Shown: one piece after another, positions 17,970 to 28,113 of the stretch
Numbering within the stretch: the stretch's first letter is position 1
How the letters are laid out: each line of letters starts with the position of its first letter
Origin: Maribacter sp.
GTDB taxonomy: Bacteria; Bacteroidota; Bacteroidia; Flavobacteriales; Flavobacteriaceae
NCBI GenBank assembly: GCA_002749285.1
Contig: PDPR01000017.1
Span: 1 to 52,162 of the forward strand
DNA: 52,162 nucleotides
Direction of reading: 5' to 3'
Program-made: the position numbers and the translations under genes
The notes under the pieces: model-generated
Databases searched by the model: none
What the model saw: only the letters and a program-made list of their open reading frames with translations
Told to the model about the DNA's origin: nothing

Positions 17970-19169
17970 ATGAAAAAAACCTTTCTTTTTTTACTGACCC
18001 TCTCAATGGCCTTGTCCAGTTGTAAATCGAGCAAATATACCGATTTGGGCGATGGTCTTTTTGCGGACATACAAACTACAAAAGGCGATATCCTTGTCAA
18101 GTTGGAGTACGAAAAAACCCCCATAACAGTTGCGAACTTTGTATCCTTGGCAGAAGGCAAAAACCCTTTTGTGTCCGATAGTATCAGTACGGTATCAAAT
18201 ACCGGGGACACCATCACCGTGAAGAACATGAAGGGCAAAAAGTATTATGACGGTGTTATATTCCATAGGGTTATCAAAGATTTTATGATCCAGGGCGGTG
18301 ACCCTACCGGTACAGGAAGTGGAGGCCCCGGCTATAAGTTCAAGGATGAGTTCAATGATTCATTGACCCACAATAAGGCCGGCATCCTATCCATGGCCAA
18401 TGCAGGGCCGACTACAAACGGCAGCCAATTCTTCATCACCCATAAGGAGACCCCTTTCCTAAACGGAAGACATACTGTTTTTGGGGAGGTTGTCCAAGGT
18501 ATGGATGTTGTTGATTCCATTGCCAATGTGGAAACCTCAAGGGCACCCCAGAAAGACAGGCCCGTAGTCGACGTGGTCATGAACAAGGTCGAGATTATAC
18601 GCAATGGGAAAATGGCCAAAAAATTTGATGCCGTACAGATCATGACCGATTATTTTGATGTTGAGAAGAAAAGACTGGCCGAAGAGGAAAAAAAGAACAA
18701 GGCCCGAAAAGCCGCATATGACAAGATGATACCTGGATTCGTAGCTGCTTTGGCCGCGGACAAAAAGAAAGCCAAGACCTTACCATCGGGATTACAGATT
18801 TTAAAACTTGTCGAAGGATCTGGCAAAAAACCCGTAATCGGCCAAAATGTAAAAGTTATCTATGCCGGTTATCTGGAAAATGGATCCCTCTTTGACAGCA
18901 ATGATGAGGAGGTGGCCAAAAAATTCCTGAAATACGACGAAAGAAGAAAGGCAGGTCGTGGCTATGAGCCCATACCAATGCCCTATAGCCCTGATGCAGC
19001 ATTGATACCGGGGTTCAAGGAAGGACTATTGACCATGAAGGTCGGTGACAAGGTACGTTTGTTCATTCCTCCCCATTTAGGTTATGGTGAACAAGGTGGT
19101 GGTTCCGTAATACCACCCAATGCCAATCTAATCTTTGACTTGGAAATAACCGGAATAGTACAAGAATAG
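17970..19169 (+). CDS. Cyclophilin-FKBP fusion lipoprotein (prolyl isomerase)
   Basis: A 399-residue exported lipoprotein (lipobox cysteine at residue 18, MALSSC) carrying two prolyl-isomerase folds. Residues about 30-210 are a cyclophilin ([47 protein letters not shown]). A charged helical linker at about 215-265 follows. The C-terminal FKBP domain ([44 protein letters not shown]) ends the protein. It lies 10 nt after gldI and probably acts on folding of exported proteins. A strong palindromic terminator follows. Confidence 0.9.
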   Translation: MKKTFLFLLTLSMALSSCKSSKYTDLGDGLFADIQTTKGDILVKLEYEKTPITVANFVSLAEGKNPFVSDSISTVSNTGDTITVKNMKGKKYYDGVIFHRVIKDFMIQGGDPTGTGSGGPGYKFKDEFNDSLTHNKAGILSMANAGPTTNGSQFFITHKETPFLNGRHTVFGEVVQGMDVVDSIANVETSRAPQKDRPVVDVVMNKVEIIRNGKMAKKFDAVQIMTDYFDVEKKRLAEEEKKNKARKAAYDKMIPGFVAALAADKKKAKTLPSGLQILKLVEGSGKKPVIGQNVKVIYAGYLENGSLFDSNDEEVAKKFLKYDERRKAGRGYEPIPMPYSPDAALIPGFKEGLLTMKVGDKVRLFIPPHLGYGEQGGGSVIPPNANLIFDLEITGIVQE

Positions 19170-19176
19170 ATAAATC

Positions 19177-19230
19177 CGAAAACAAAAAACCCCGAAACCT
19201 GAATTCAGGTTTCGGGGTTTTTTGTTTTCG
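19177..19230. terminator. 54-bp perfect palindrome, bidirectional terminator
   Basis: The two 27-base halves are exact reverse complements, centred on GAATTC at 19201-19206. The GC-rich part (CCCCGAAACCTG and its complement) is flanked by A- and T-runs, so it works as an intrinsic terminator on either strand. It lies between the convergent isomerase and pepD genes. Confidence 0.9.
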
Positions 19231-19273
19231 ACGCTGCCTATGGATATTACACTACCCCTATTTATTTTGAATA

Positions 19274-20734
19274 TTACTTTGTGGAAATGTCCTTAAGCAC
19301 CTCAAGTACAAATTTCCAAAACTTCTGAACCGAGGAAACACTTACCCGTTCATCCGGGGAATGGGCCCCTTTGATGGTAGGGCCAAAACTGATCATATCC
19401 ATTTCAGGATAATTTTGGCCCAAAATACCACATTCCAAACCTGCATGGCAGGCCACTACCTGTGGTTTCTCCCCAAATAACGATTCATATTTGCTTTCTA
19501 GGACATTAAGGATATCGGAGTCCGGATTAGGGTTCCAACCAGGGTATTCCCCTGTGAACGCTACGGTACAACCAGCCAATTCAAAGGCCGATTTTAGGGC
19601 ATTCGCCAAGTCTATTTTGGCCGAGTTTACCGACGACCGGGTTAAGCAACCTATTTTCACCCCTCCATCCTTAACCACAACACGGGCAATATTATTCGAG
19701 GTCTCGACCAAACCGGCAATAGCGGCACTCATGGCATATACCCCATTATGGGCTGTGTAAATCGACCTTATCAATTTTTCTTGGACAGTTTTCTGCATTA
19801 CCTTGGCAGGTGTATCCGACGGGGCTATTGTGATGGCCAGATCCGGTTCGTTCAGCAACAACTCCCTTTTTATAGTATTCGCCCATTCCCCAAATGCTTT
19901 TTCAAAATCCTGTGCCTCAGCACTTTTGATTGCAATTTTCGCGAAACTCTCCCTAGGAATGGCATTCCGTAAACTACCACCATCAATTTCGGAGAGCTGT
20001 ATACCATACGATTCCATGGCATTGAAAAGCAAACGGTTCATAATCTTATTGGCATTCCCCAATCCCTTATGAATGTCCATACCACTATGCCCTCCTTGTA
20101 GGTTATTTACTGTAATCAGGTATCCGACCGAGTCTATATCGACCAATTCCTCCGTGTAATCCCTTGTTGCCGTTACATCGATTCCTCCAGCGCAGCCTAT
20201 ATCTATCTCATCATCTTCCTCGGTATCCAGGTTCAACAGGACATCACCTTGGAGCACACCTCCCTCGAGCCCCATGGCACCCGTCATTCCCGTTTCTTCA
20301 TCAATGGTGAAAAGTGCCTCTATAAAAGGGTGTGGGATATCGGTACTTTCCAGTAAGGCCATAATTGTGGCCACCCCCAATCCGTTATCGGCGCCCAAGG
20401 TCGTGCCATCCGCTTTTACCCAATCCCCATCAACATACATTTTAATGCCCTCTACATCAAAATCAAAATGGGTATCCGCATTCTTTTGATGCACCATATC
20501 GAGATGGGATTGCAAGGTGACCTTTTTCCGGTCCTCCATACCAACCGTGGCCGGTTTTCTAATAATCACGTTCCCAACACTGTCCGAAAAGGTTTCCAGA
20601 CCAAGGGATGCCCCAAAATCGAGCATAAACCGTATTACCCGCCCTTCTTTCCTTGAAGGCCTTGGCACTTCGTTCAAATCGGCAAATTTATTCCAAACAC
20701 ACCGTGGCTCGAGCTGTCTTACTTCTTGACTCAT
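19274..20734 (-). CDS. pepD: Aminoacyl-histidine dipeptidase (PepD-type)
   Basis: Cytosolic zinc dipeptidase of the M20 family with broad dipeptide specificity. It is 486 residues, as in E. coli PepD. Metal and catalytic motifs appear in order: LQSHLDMVHQ (His, Asp), TLGADNGLGVA (bridging Asp), FTIDEETGMTGA (catalytic Glu pair) and LNLDTEEDDEI. ACHAGLECGILG and SFGPTIKGAHSPDERV occur near the end. All look intact. It is divergent from the DUF3810 gene and convergent with the isomerase gene. Confidence 0.93.
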   Translation of the reverse strand: MSQEVRQLEPRCVWNKFADLNEVPRPSRKEGRVIRFMLDFGASLGLETFSDSVGNVIIRKPATVGMEDRKKVTLQSHLDMVHQKNADTHFDFDVEGIKMYVDGDWVKADGTTLGADNGLGVATIMALLESTDIPHPFIEALFTIDEETGMTGAMGLEGGVLQGDVLLNLDTEEDDEIDIGCAGGIDVTATRDYTEELVDIDSVGYLITVNNLQGGHSGMDIHKGLGNANKIMNRLLFNAMESYGIQLSEIDGGSLRNAIPRESFAKIAIKSAEAQDFEKAFGEWANTIKRELLLNEPDLAITIAPSDTPAKVMQKTVQEKLIRSIYTAHNGVYAMSAAIAGLVETSNNIARVVVKDGGVKIGCLTRSSVNSAKIDLANALKSAFELAGCTVAFTGEYPGWNPNPDSDILNVLESKYESLFGEKPQVVACHAGLECGILGQNYPEMDMISFGPTIKGAHSPDERVSVSSVQKFWKFVLEVLKDISTK

Positions 20735-20753
20735 AATATTGTTTTTTGCACCT

Positions 20754-20802
20754 CAAAAGTACGTTATGTGAATGGGATTTAGGGTATTAATCCCTATTTT
20801 TG
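20754..20802. promoter_or_regulatory. Divergent -7 elements for pepD and the DUF3810 gene
   Basis: CAAAAGTA at 20754-20761 reads TACTTTTG on the minus strand, 20 nt before pepD. TATTTTTG at 20795-20802 lies on the plus strand, 5 nt before the ATG at 20808. Both match TAnnTTTG, and the second favours the later DUF3810 start with an almost leaderless transcript. Confidence 0.5.
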
Positions 20803-20807
20803 GATCC

Positions 20808-21878
20808 ATGGGCCATAAAATCAAGAATTGGGTCGCAGCATCCATTATTCCACAAATAATCCTCGTTAAATGGTTGGGGAGCCACCCCGATATCATCGAA
20901 AACTATTACAGTAGGGGTATTTACCCATGGATATCAAGGTTCTTCAGGATCCTATATGGATGGATCCCTTTCTCTGTAGGCGATATCCTCTATTTTGTAT
21001 TGTCGCTCTTGGCGATAAGGTATATTTATAAGCACTGGTTGGAAATAAAGACCCATCCCCTTCTTTTTTTACGCAATACCACCTTTGTTCTTTCCATTGC
21101 CTATTTCACCTTTCATCTGCTTTGGGGGCTCAATTATTACCGGGAACCTATTGCCAAAAGGTTGGCCCTCGATGATAGACATACAGAGGAAGAACTGTTG
21201 GCCCTGACAGAGGCCCTGATCCAAAAAACCAAGGCATTACAATACTCCATTACCAAGGATACGGCACTAGCTGTTGAAATACCATACACCCAAAAGGAAA
21301 TTTTTGACAAAACCTTGATCGGATACGGAAACCTTGAGAAGGACTATCCGTTCCTAGCATATAGGAACCCAAGTATCAAGACCTCACTTTTCAGTACAGG
21401 ACTAAGCTATATGGGCTATGGCGGTTACCTAAACCCTTTTACCCATGAAGGGCAGGCAAATGGGCGTCTTCCCAATTTCAGGTTCCCAGTGGTCACTGGG
21501 CATGAGATAGGGCACCAATTGGGGTACTCCGCAGAGAACGAGACCAATTTAATTGGATATTTGGCCACACTTAACAATCCCGACATATATTTCAAGTATA
21601 TCGCCTATTCGTATGCCTTAACATATTGCCTAAGGGACCTGCAAAGAAATGACGAGGCTAAATTCAAGGAAATGTACGCCCAGGTAAGTCCGGGAACACA
21701 AAAGAATTTTGAGGAGATGGCCCGTTTTTGGGAATCGTTCGAAAACCCGATGGAACCGGTTTTTAAATCCATTTTCAATATATTCCTTAAAGCCAATAAT
21801 CAAAAGCAGGGAATTAAAAGCTATAATACCGTGGTTTCCCTTATGGTTGCCTATCACAAAGACCACCCTATCCAGTAA
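20808..21878 (+). CDS. DUF3810 membrane protein, zincin-like
   Basis: A 356-residue protein with about three N-terminal membrane segments and a soluble domain. The domain contains VVTGHEIGHQLGYSAENETN, a zinc-metallopeptidase HExxH variant. Its pattern (HEIGH) is intact, so proteolytic activity is plausible although the family is named only DUF3810. The first ATG is at 20772. I prefer 20808 because the -7 element TATTTTTG lies between the two and because the membrane segments then begin at the usual distance. Confidence 0.8.
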   Translation: MGHKIKNWVAASIIPQIILVKWLGSHPDIIENYYSRGIYPWISRFFRILYGWIPFSVGDILYFVLSLLAIRYIYKHWLEIKTHPLLFLRNTTFVLSIAYFTFHLLWGLNYYREPIAKRLALDDRHTEEELLALTEALIQKTKALQYSITKDTALAVEIPYTQKEIFDKTLIGYGNLEKDYPFLAYRNPSIKTSLFSTGLSYMGYGGYLNPFTHEGQANGRLPNFRFPVVTGHEIGHQLGYSAENETNLIGYLATLNNPDIYFKYIAYSYALTYCLRDLQRNDEAKFKEMYAQVSPGTQKNFEEMARFWESFENPMEPVFKSIFNIFLKANNQKQGIKSYNTVVSLMVAYHKDHPIQ

Positions 21879-21982
21879 ACAGTCCCCTTTCAACGATATG
21901 CGAAACACCCTATTTTACCATTACCCCCTGACCCCTAAATGTTAAAAAGGGTTAATGCCCTTATTATTCTAATCGCTTCTTA

Positions 21983-21990
21983 TATCTTTA
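21983..21990 (+). promoter_or_regulatory. -7-like element TATCTTTA before the amidohydrolase pair
   Basis: TATCTTTA matches TAnnTTTG in all but the last base and lies 27 nt before the ATG at 22018. It is the best candidate promoter for the three-gene run to 28113. Confidence 0.4.
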
Positions 21991-22017
21991 ATTCCTTTAA
22001 ATAACTAAACCGATTTT

Positions 22018-24963
22018 ATGAAAATGAAACTGATGGCACTTACCTTGCTATGGGGTAGTGCAACTTTATTTGCCCAAGATTACTTTCCGGAAAACGAGGG
22101 GGTGAAGTCAAAAAACAATAATTACACGGCCTTTACGAATGCGAAAATCTTTATAACACCAACACAGGTCATTGGCAAGGGAACCCTATTGATCCGAAAT
22201 GGCAAAGTGGTCCAGGTCGGGAAATCAGTGGCAATCCCGAAAAACACGGTAACCATCGATTTGTCGGGAAAATCAGTGTACCCTTCTTTCATCGACATCT
22301 TTTCCGATTTCGGTATCAAAAAACCCAAACAGGCCGAAGGTTCAGGACGTTCCCCCCAATACGAACCCTCTAGGGAAGGCTTTTATTGGAACGACCATAT
22401 TATGCCGGAGAACAACGCCATTGGCAAATTCAAGTATGATGACAAGAAAGCCAAGGAATTGCGAAATGCGGGGTTTGGGGTGGTCAGTTCCCATATACAG
22501 GATGGTATTGCCCGTGGTACCGGTGTTCTTTTGGCACTAAACGATGAGAACAGCAACGCCCTAAGAGTCATCGATAATCGATCGGCACAGTATTTTTCCT
22601 TTTCAAAGAGTGTGGCATCAAGACAAAGCTATCCGACCTCCTTGATGGGTGCCATGGCCCTGCTACGGCAAATGTATATTGATGCCGATTGGTATGCCAA
22701 AGGAAATATCGACACTAAAGACCGTTCCTTGGATGCCCTGAACGCCAATAAAGGATTGCCCCAGATTTTTGCCGCTGGAGGTAATGGCAATGTCCTTAGG
22801 GCTGATGGTATTGGTGATGTCAATGGAATACAATATTCGATTTTAGGCGGTGGATACGAATATGAAACCATTGGGGATATTAAAAACACCCAGGCAAAGC
22901 TGATCATCCCATTGAATTTCCCGGATGCATATGATGTAAGTGACCCCTACCAAGCCTCTTATGTCTCCTTGGAAGACATGCGCCGTTGGAACCAAGCCCC
23001 GTCCAATCCCAAGATCCTTGCCGATAATGGGATTGTTTTTTCCTTCACCTTGAACGGATTGGAATCACCTTCCAAAATGAAGGGGAAATTACAAAAGGCC
23101 ATTGCTTACGGACTGTCAGAAACCAAGGCCCTGGAAGCACTTACCAGCGTACCCGCCCAGATTATGGGCAAAGCGGATAAGATCGGCTCATTGCAGCCAG
23201 GCCATTATGCCAATTTTTTAATTACTTCCGGGGATATTTTCGACAAAGAAACAACACTCTATGAGAACTGGGTGCAAGGCACCAAGAATACCATCAATGC
23301 CATGGACCTGATCGATATTAGGGGTGATTACATCATGAAGGCCGGGAACGAAAACTTTACGATATCAATTACTGGAGAAACAGGGAAACCTAAGGCAAAG
23401 GTAACCCAAGGAGGCATTACATATACTTCCTCGATAGTTTATAAAGACCAATGGATGAACCTTGCGTTCTACAAGAATGATGAACTGTACCGCTTAATAG
23501 GTCTGGTAAGCGACAAAGGCAAGCCCCTTACGGGAGACCTTGTACTTCCCAATGGAGATGCATCCTCTTTCACGGCCACTTTGACCAAACCTTTTGAAAC
23601 AAAGGAAAAAGGGAAGACAGTCACGAAAACACCGGAAATAGTACCGATTACCTATCCGAATATTGGTTATGGCTATAAGAGTATCCCCAAAAAGGAAGAC
23701 CTCTTGTTCAGGAACGCTACGGTATGGACCAGTGAAGATGACGGTATTCTCGATAATACCGATGTTTTGGTCAAAAATGGCAAGATCGTTAAAATAGGCC
23801 AGAACCTGAACGCCGGTCGTGCAAAGGTAATCGATGCCTCTGGAAAACATCTGACCGCGGGCATTATTGACGAACATAGCCATCTGGCTGCCTTGGCCAT
23901 TAACGAAGCTGGCCAGAACTCCTCTGCCGAGGTAAAGATGGAAGATGTCATAGACCCCAAGGATATTGATATTTACAGAAATCTGGCCGGTGGCGTCACC
24001 TCCTTGCAATTGTTACATGGCTCAGCCAACCCTATTGGGGGAAGATCCGCCATACTAAAATTAAAATGGGGGGAAAGTGCCCAGAACATGGTTTATGACA
24101 ACCCACCCAAATTCATAAAATTCGCTTTAGGCGAAAATGTCAAACAAAGTAATTGGCAAAGCTTCAACCGTTTTCCTCAAACACGTATGGGCGTTGAACA
24201 GGTGTTCATGAATTATTTTCAACGGGCCAAGGAATATGAGGCCAAAAAGAAAAGTGGAAAACCTTATCGCCATGATGAGGAAATGGAGACTTTGGCCGAG
24301 ATCCTTAACGGGGAACGATACATCAGTTGCCATTCCTATGTACAGAGCGAAATCAATATGTTGATGAAGGTGGCCGATAAATTCAACTTCAAGGTAAACA
24401 CCTTTACCCATATTCTAGAGGGGTATAAAGTCGCCGATAAAATGGTGGAGCATGGTGTCGGTGCCTCAACATTCAGCGATTGGTGGGCCTACAAATATGA
24501 AGTAAAGGATGCCATACCTTACAATGCGGCCATAATGCAGGGCCAAGGCATTACCGTTGCCATAAACAGTGATGACCCCGAGATGGCGAGAAGGTTAAAC
24601 CAAGAAGCCGCCAAAACCATAAAATACGGTGGTGTATCCGAACTGGAAGCTTGGAAAATGGTCACGATCAATCCGGCCAGACTTTTACATATCGACCAAC
24701 ATGTTGGCAGTATAAAGGAAGGCAAGGATGCGGATCTGACCCTATGGAGCGACAACCCCCTATCTATTTATGCCAAGGCGGAAAAAACATTGATAGAAGG
24801 AGTTACCTATTTCGATTTGGAAAAAGACAAACAACAACGAAAGGCGATTGCCCAAGAACGCGATAAGCTCATTCATATGATGCTGAAGGAGAAAGGGAAC
24901 GGTAACAAGACCCAGCCTCCAAAGAACAACAAAAAAGAAAAATTCCATTGCGACAGCCTATAA
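22018..24963 (+). CDS. Large exported two-module amidohydrolase-family protein
   Basis: A 981-residue exported protein (signal peptide MKMKLMALTLLWGSATLFAQ) with two amidohydrolase-like modules. The first has the composite beta domain and a barrel, but its metal site reads FIDIFSDFG near residue 90 instead of FxDxHxH, so it looks inactive. The second has GIIDEHSHLAAL near residue 616 and keeps HxH. HTHILEGYKVADK and INSDDPE follow, so it could bind metal. Substrates are unknown; imidazolonepropionase-like or prolidase-like hydrolysis is possible. A second amidohydrolase gene follows after 11 nt. Confidence 0.87.
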   Translation: MKMKLMALTLLWGSATLFAQDYFPENEGVKSKNNNYTAFTNAKIFITPTQVIGKGTLLIRNGKVVQVGKSVAIPKNTVTIDLSGKSVYPSFIDIFSDFGIKKPKQAEGSGRSPQYEPSREGFYWNDHIMPENNAIGKFKYDDKKAKELRNAGFGVVSSHIQDGIARGTGVLLALNDENSNALRVIDNRSAQYFSFSKSVASRQSYPTSLMGAMALLRQMYIDADWYAKGNIDTKDRSLDALNANKGLPQIFAAGGNGNVLRADGIGDVNGIQYSILGGGYEYETIGDIKNTQAKLIIPLNFPDAYDVSDPYQASYVSLEDMRRWNQAPSNPKILADNGIVFSFTLNGLESPSKMKGKLQKAIAYGLSETKALEALTSVPAQIMGKADKIGSLQPGHYANFLITSGDIFDKETTLYENWVQGTKNTINAMDLIDIRGDYIMKAGNENFTISITGETGKPKAKVTQGGITYTSSIVYKDQWMNLAFYKNDELYRLIGLVSDKGKPLTGDLVLPNGDASSFTATLTKPFETKEKGKTVTKTPEIVPITYPNIGYGYKSIPKKEDLLFRNATVWTSEDDGILDNTDVLVKNGKIVKIGQNLNAGRAKVIDASGKHLTAGIIDEHSHLAALAINEAGQNSSAEVKMEDVIDPKDIDIYRNLAGGVTSLQLLHGSANPIGGRSAILKLKWGESAQNMVYDNPPKFIKFALGENVKQSNWQSFNRFPQTRMGVEQVFMNYFQRAKEYEAKKKSGKPYRHDEEMETLAEILNGERYISCHSYVQSEINMLMKVADKFNFKVNTFTHILEGYKVADKMVEHGVGASTFSDWWAYKYEVKDAIPYNAAIMQGQGITVAINSDDPEMARRLNQEAAKTIKYGGVSELEAWKMVTINPARLLHIDQHVGSIKEGKDADLTLWSDNPLSIYAKAEKTLIEGVTYFDLEKDKQQRKAIAQERDKLIHMMLKEKGNGNKTQPPKNNKKEKFHCDSL

Positions 24964-24974
24964 CAAAAAGAATC

Positions 24975-26270
24975 ATGAAAAAATTAATATACACCATAAT
25001 ACTCACAATCGGCCCCTTCTTCTTGGCCACAGCACAACAGACCCCTGCCGGCCCACAGCAAGAAGCTATATCCATAGATGGTGCCACCGCACATTTGGGC
25101 AACGGGAAGGTCATTGAAAATGCCCTGATCATGTTCGAGGGCGGGAAAATCACCTTTGTTGGGAGTGCCATGACGAAAATAGCCAGAAAGGGAACGGTCA
25201 TTAAGGGCAAAAACAGACACGTATACCCTGGATTTATCGCCCCGAACAAATCATTGGGGCTTATTGAGTTCAATTCGGTCCGTGCCAGTGATGACCAGGA
25301 CGAGATTGGGGAAATGATCCCTCATGTACGTAGCCTGATCGCGTACAACACAGAATCTAAAGTGGTAGAGAGTATGCGCCCCAATGGCGTTCTTATAGGA
25401 CAGATAACCCCAAAAGGTGGCTTAATTTCGGGTACTTCATCAATTGTACAGTTTGATGCATGGAACTGGGAAGACGCCGCCATCAAAGTTGATGATGGCA
25501 TACACATGAACTGGCCCAACAACTTTAGGGAAGGTCGTTGGCAAATGGGGGAACCCGAAGGTCTTATACCGAATAAGGAGTATGCCGGACAGGTGGAAGA
25601 GGTAAAACATTTTTTTAAAAATGCCGCTGCTTACAACAATGCAGGGAATTCCGAATTGAACCCTGCCTTTGCCGCCATGCAAGGACTTTTTGACGGTTCA
25701 AGGAAACTATACATCAATGCCAATGATGGTAAGGATATTATCGATGCCATAACAACAGCGAAGGAGAATGGTGTAAAGGACATAGTTTTGGTCGGGGGGT
25801 ACCATGCCTATAAAATTATTGGATTCTTAAAGAAAAACAACATTCCGGTATTGTTACGACATACCCATAGCCTAGCTATCTTTGATGATGACGATTACGA
25901 TTTGCCTTACAAATTGCCAAAGCTGTTGACCGATGCCGGAATATTGGTCGCCTTACAGAACGGGGAGGTCGATAATTTCCAAGCCCGGAACCTACCCTTT
26001 TATGCAGGGCAGGTTGTTGCACAAGGTTTGGAAAAGGAGAAAGCCCTACAACTCATTACCGGTAACAGTGCAAAAATCTTGGGTATCGACGATGCTTATG
26101 GCACATTGGAGGTAGGTAAAAGTGCCACCCTGTTTATATCAAAGGGGGATGCCCTCGATATGAAAGGCAACAAACTCACCCGTGCTTTCATTGATGGTCG
26201 GGATATTTCATTGGAGACCCATCAAACCGAATTATGGAAACGTTATATGGGCAAATACGAGGGAAGATAA
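24975..26270 (+). CDS. Exported amidohydrolase-like protein without the HxH motif
   Basis: A 431-residue exported protein (signal peptide MKKLIYTIILTIGPFFLATAQ) of the amidohydrolase superfamily. The start at 24975 restores a clean signal peptide; an upstream ATG adds nine residues that overlap the previous gene. The normal PGxIDxHxH site appears as YPGFIAPNKSLGL, with both histidines gone. The late GTLEVGKSATLFIS block is the usual beta-domain ending. It resembles the N-terminal module of the preceding protein. A catalytically dead partner subunit is one reading; an alternative metal site is another. Confidence 0.85.
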   Translation: MKKLIYTIILTIGPFFLATAQQTPAGPQQEAISIDGATAHLGNGKVIENALIMFEGGKITFVGSAMTKIARKGTVIKGKNRHVYPGFIAPNKSLGLIEFNSVRASDDQDEIGEMIPHVRSLIAYNTESKVVESMRPNGVLIGQITPKGGLISGTSSIVQFDAWNWEDAAIKVDDGIHMNWPNNFREGRWQMGEPEGLIPNKEYAGQVEEVKHFFKNAAAYNNAGNSELNPAFAAMQGLFDGSRKLYINANDGKDIIDAITTAKENGVKDIVLVGGYHAYKIIGFLKKNNIPVLLRHTHSLAIFDDDDYDLPYKLPKLLTDAGILVALQNGEVDNFQARNLPFYAGQVVAQGLEKEKALQLITGNSAKILGIDDAYGTLEVGKSATLFISKGDALDMKGNKLTRAFIDGRDISLETHQTELWKRYMGKYEGR

Positions 26271-26298
26271 AAACAAGTGCAACCGAAGTTCTGAATAA

Positions 26299-28113
26299 AT
26301 GGCCACAAGCTACCAAAACCATAACCCAAATCTTATTTCCCTGATTGGAAGGATACTTAAACGCACACCCCAGTTCCCAAGAATCATAAAGAATATCAAG
26401 AAAGCAAAATCGATCAATCCCGACAGCATTGCCTCTGTAGGGAAAATCATAGAATCCAATGCCGTTGAACATGGGAATGTCATCGCCCTTAGGTTTGAAG
26501 AGCAGTGTTATACCTATTCCGAATTCAACAGCACTATAAATAGGTATGCCAACTATCTTCTTAAAGAAGGGGTAAAGGATGGTGATACAGTGATCGCTTT
26601 TTTGGAAAACAGGCCCGAACTATTGTTCCTGATCGCAGCTTGCGCCAAAATTGGGGCCATTATCTCCCTGATCAACCCCAACCAGAGAGAACAGACCTTG
26701 ATACATGCCATATCGCTCACAACATCCAAATACTATTTTATCGGTGAAGAATTGGTGCCATTTTTCGAAGACGTTAAAAATTCAGTTACAGCAACCCACC
26801 CTACCCAATATTGGATCAGTGACCAAGGCATATACGATTGCCCCAAAGGCTATGTCAATCTGAAAAAAGAGTTGACGGAAATCAATACCGAAAACCCAAA
26901 AACAACAGGGCGGATAAAAGCGGGCAAAGTTTATGCAAATGTTTTCACATCAGGCACAACGGGTCTTCCCAAGGCATCCCTCCAAACGAACAGGAAATGG
27001 CTGTCTACCTACTACTGGTTCGGCAAGGTCAACATGAACCTCAACACCGATGATGTCATGTACGTACCACTTCCGTTTTACCATACAAATTCACTTATTG
27101 TAGGTTGGCCCACTGCCCTCGCCGCTTCTTGTACCATGGTCATGAGAAGAAAGTTCTCGGTCAGCCATTTCTGGAAAGATGTTGAAAAGTATGATGTCTC
27201 GGCATTTATTTACATTGGGGAATTATGCCGGTACCTATTAAATGCACCGCCATCGGACCTTGACACAGGACACAGGGTAAGAAAAATACTGGGTAATGGA
27301 CTGAGGCCCGATATCTGGCATGAGTTCAAAGAACGTTTCCAGATCAAGAACATCTATGAGTTTTATGGGGCGGCCGATGGCAATGTAGGGTTCACCAACA
27401 CCTTGAACTATGATTGTACCATCGGATGGTCTCCACAAAAGTTCAAGATCATAAAATACGATGTAGGCAACGACAAACCTATAAAAGACCCCAAAGGCCA
27501 TCTTATCCCCGTAAGCAAAGGGGAAACAGGTTTGTTGATTTCGGAGATCAGTGAGACATCGGCATTCGATGGCTACGTGAACAAAGAACGGAATGAGGAT
27601 AAGATACTTCGCAATGTCTTTAAAACAGGGGATCTTTGGTTCAACAGTGGTGATCTTTTAAGGGATATTGGTTTTAGGCACGCCCAATTCGTTGACAGGA
27701 TCGGTGACACCTTTCGATGGAAAGGGGAAAATGTGGCCACTGCAGAGGTTGAAGGAATCATAGGGCAACTAAAATGTGTTGAAATGTGTGCGGTATACGG
27801 CGTGCAAATCCCAAATAACGATGGCCGGGCCGGTATGGCCACTATAGTAACACATAAGGGGGAAGACTTCAACATTGACACCCTTACGGATTTTATGCAC
27901 AAAGAGCTTCCCAAGTATGCAGTTCCCATTTTTATCCGTTTGAAAGATGATATCAATCTGACACACACCCATAAGATCAAGAAAATAAACCTAAAAAAAG
28001 AAGGCTTCAATTGTGCAGATCCCATTTATGTACTATTGCCCAAAAGTGATGCCTATACCCAAATGGACAAAACCCTTTTGGATGAGATTAATTCAGGTGT
28101 GTATATTTTCTAA
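26299..28113 (+). CDS. FATP-type long-chain acyl-CoA synthetase
   Basis: A 604-residue AMP-forming ligase that activates long or very-long-chain fatty acids to acyl-CoA, usually at the membrane. The AMP-binding motif FTSGTTGLPKAS is near residue 216. YEFYGAADGNVGF and the FATP signature around DRIGDTFRWKGENVATAEVE are clear, and a lysine-rich region near the C-terminus fits the catalytic lysine. Fatty acid transport proteins share this layout. It begins 28 nt after the amidohydrolase gene, perhaps in the same transcript, although no functional link is obvious. Confidence 0.88.
   Translation: MATSYQNHNPNLISLIGRILKRTPQFPRIIKNIKKAKSINPDSIASVGKIIESNAVEHGNVIALRFEEQCYTYSEFNSTINRYANYLLKEGVKDGDTVIAFLENRPELLFLIAACAKIGAIISLINPNQREQTLIHAISLTTSKYYFIGEELVPFFEDVKNSVTATHPTQYWISDQGIYDCPKGYVNLKKELTEINTENPKTTGRIKAGKVYANVFTSGTTGLPKASLQTNRKWLSTYYWFGKVNMNLNTDDVMYVPLPFYHTNSLIVGWPTALAASCTMVMRRKFSVSHFWKDVEKYDVSAFIYIGELCRYLLNAPPSDLDTGHRVRKILGNGLRPDIWHEFKERFQIKNIYEFYGAADGNVGFTNTLNYDCTIGWSPQKFKIIKYDVGNDKPIKDPKGHLIPVSKGETGLLISEISETSAFDGYVNKERNEDKILRNVFKTGDLWFNSGDLLRDIGFRHAQFVDRIGDTFRWKGENVATAEVEGIIGQLKCVEMCAVYGVQIPNNDGRAGMATIVTHKGEDFNIDTLTDFMHKELPKYAVPIFIRLKDDINLTHTHKIKKINLKKEGFNCADPIYVLLPKSDAYTQMDKTLLDEINSGVYIF

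Noticed and set aside
23494..24009. 171-codon minus-strand frame opposite the large amidohydrolase gene
   Set aside because: It is antisense to a clearly coding region and has no motifs of its own.
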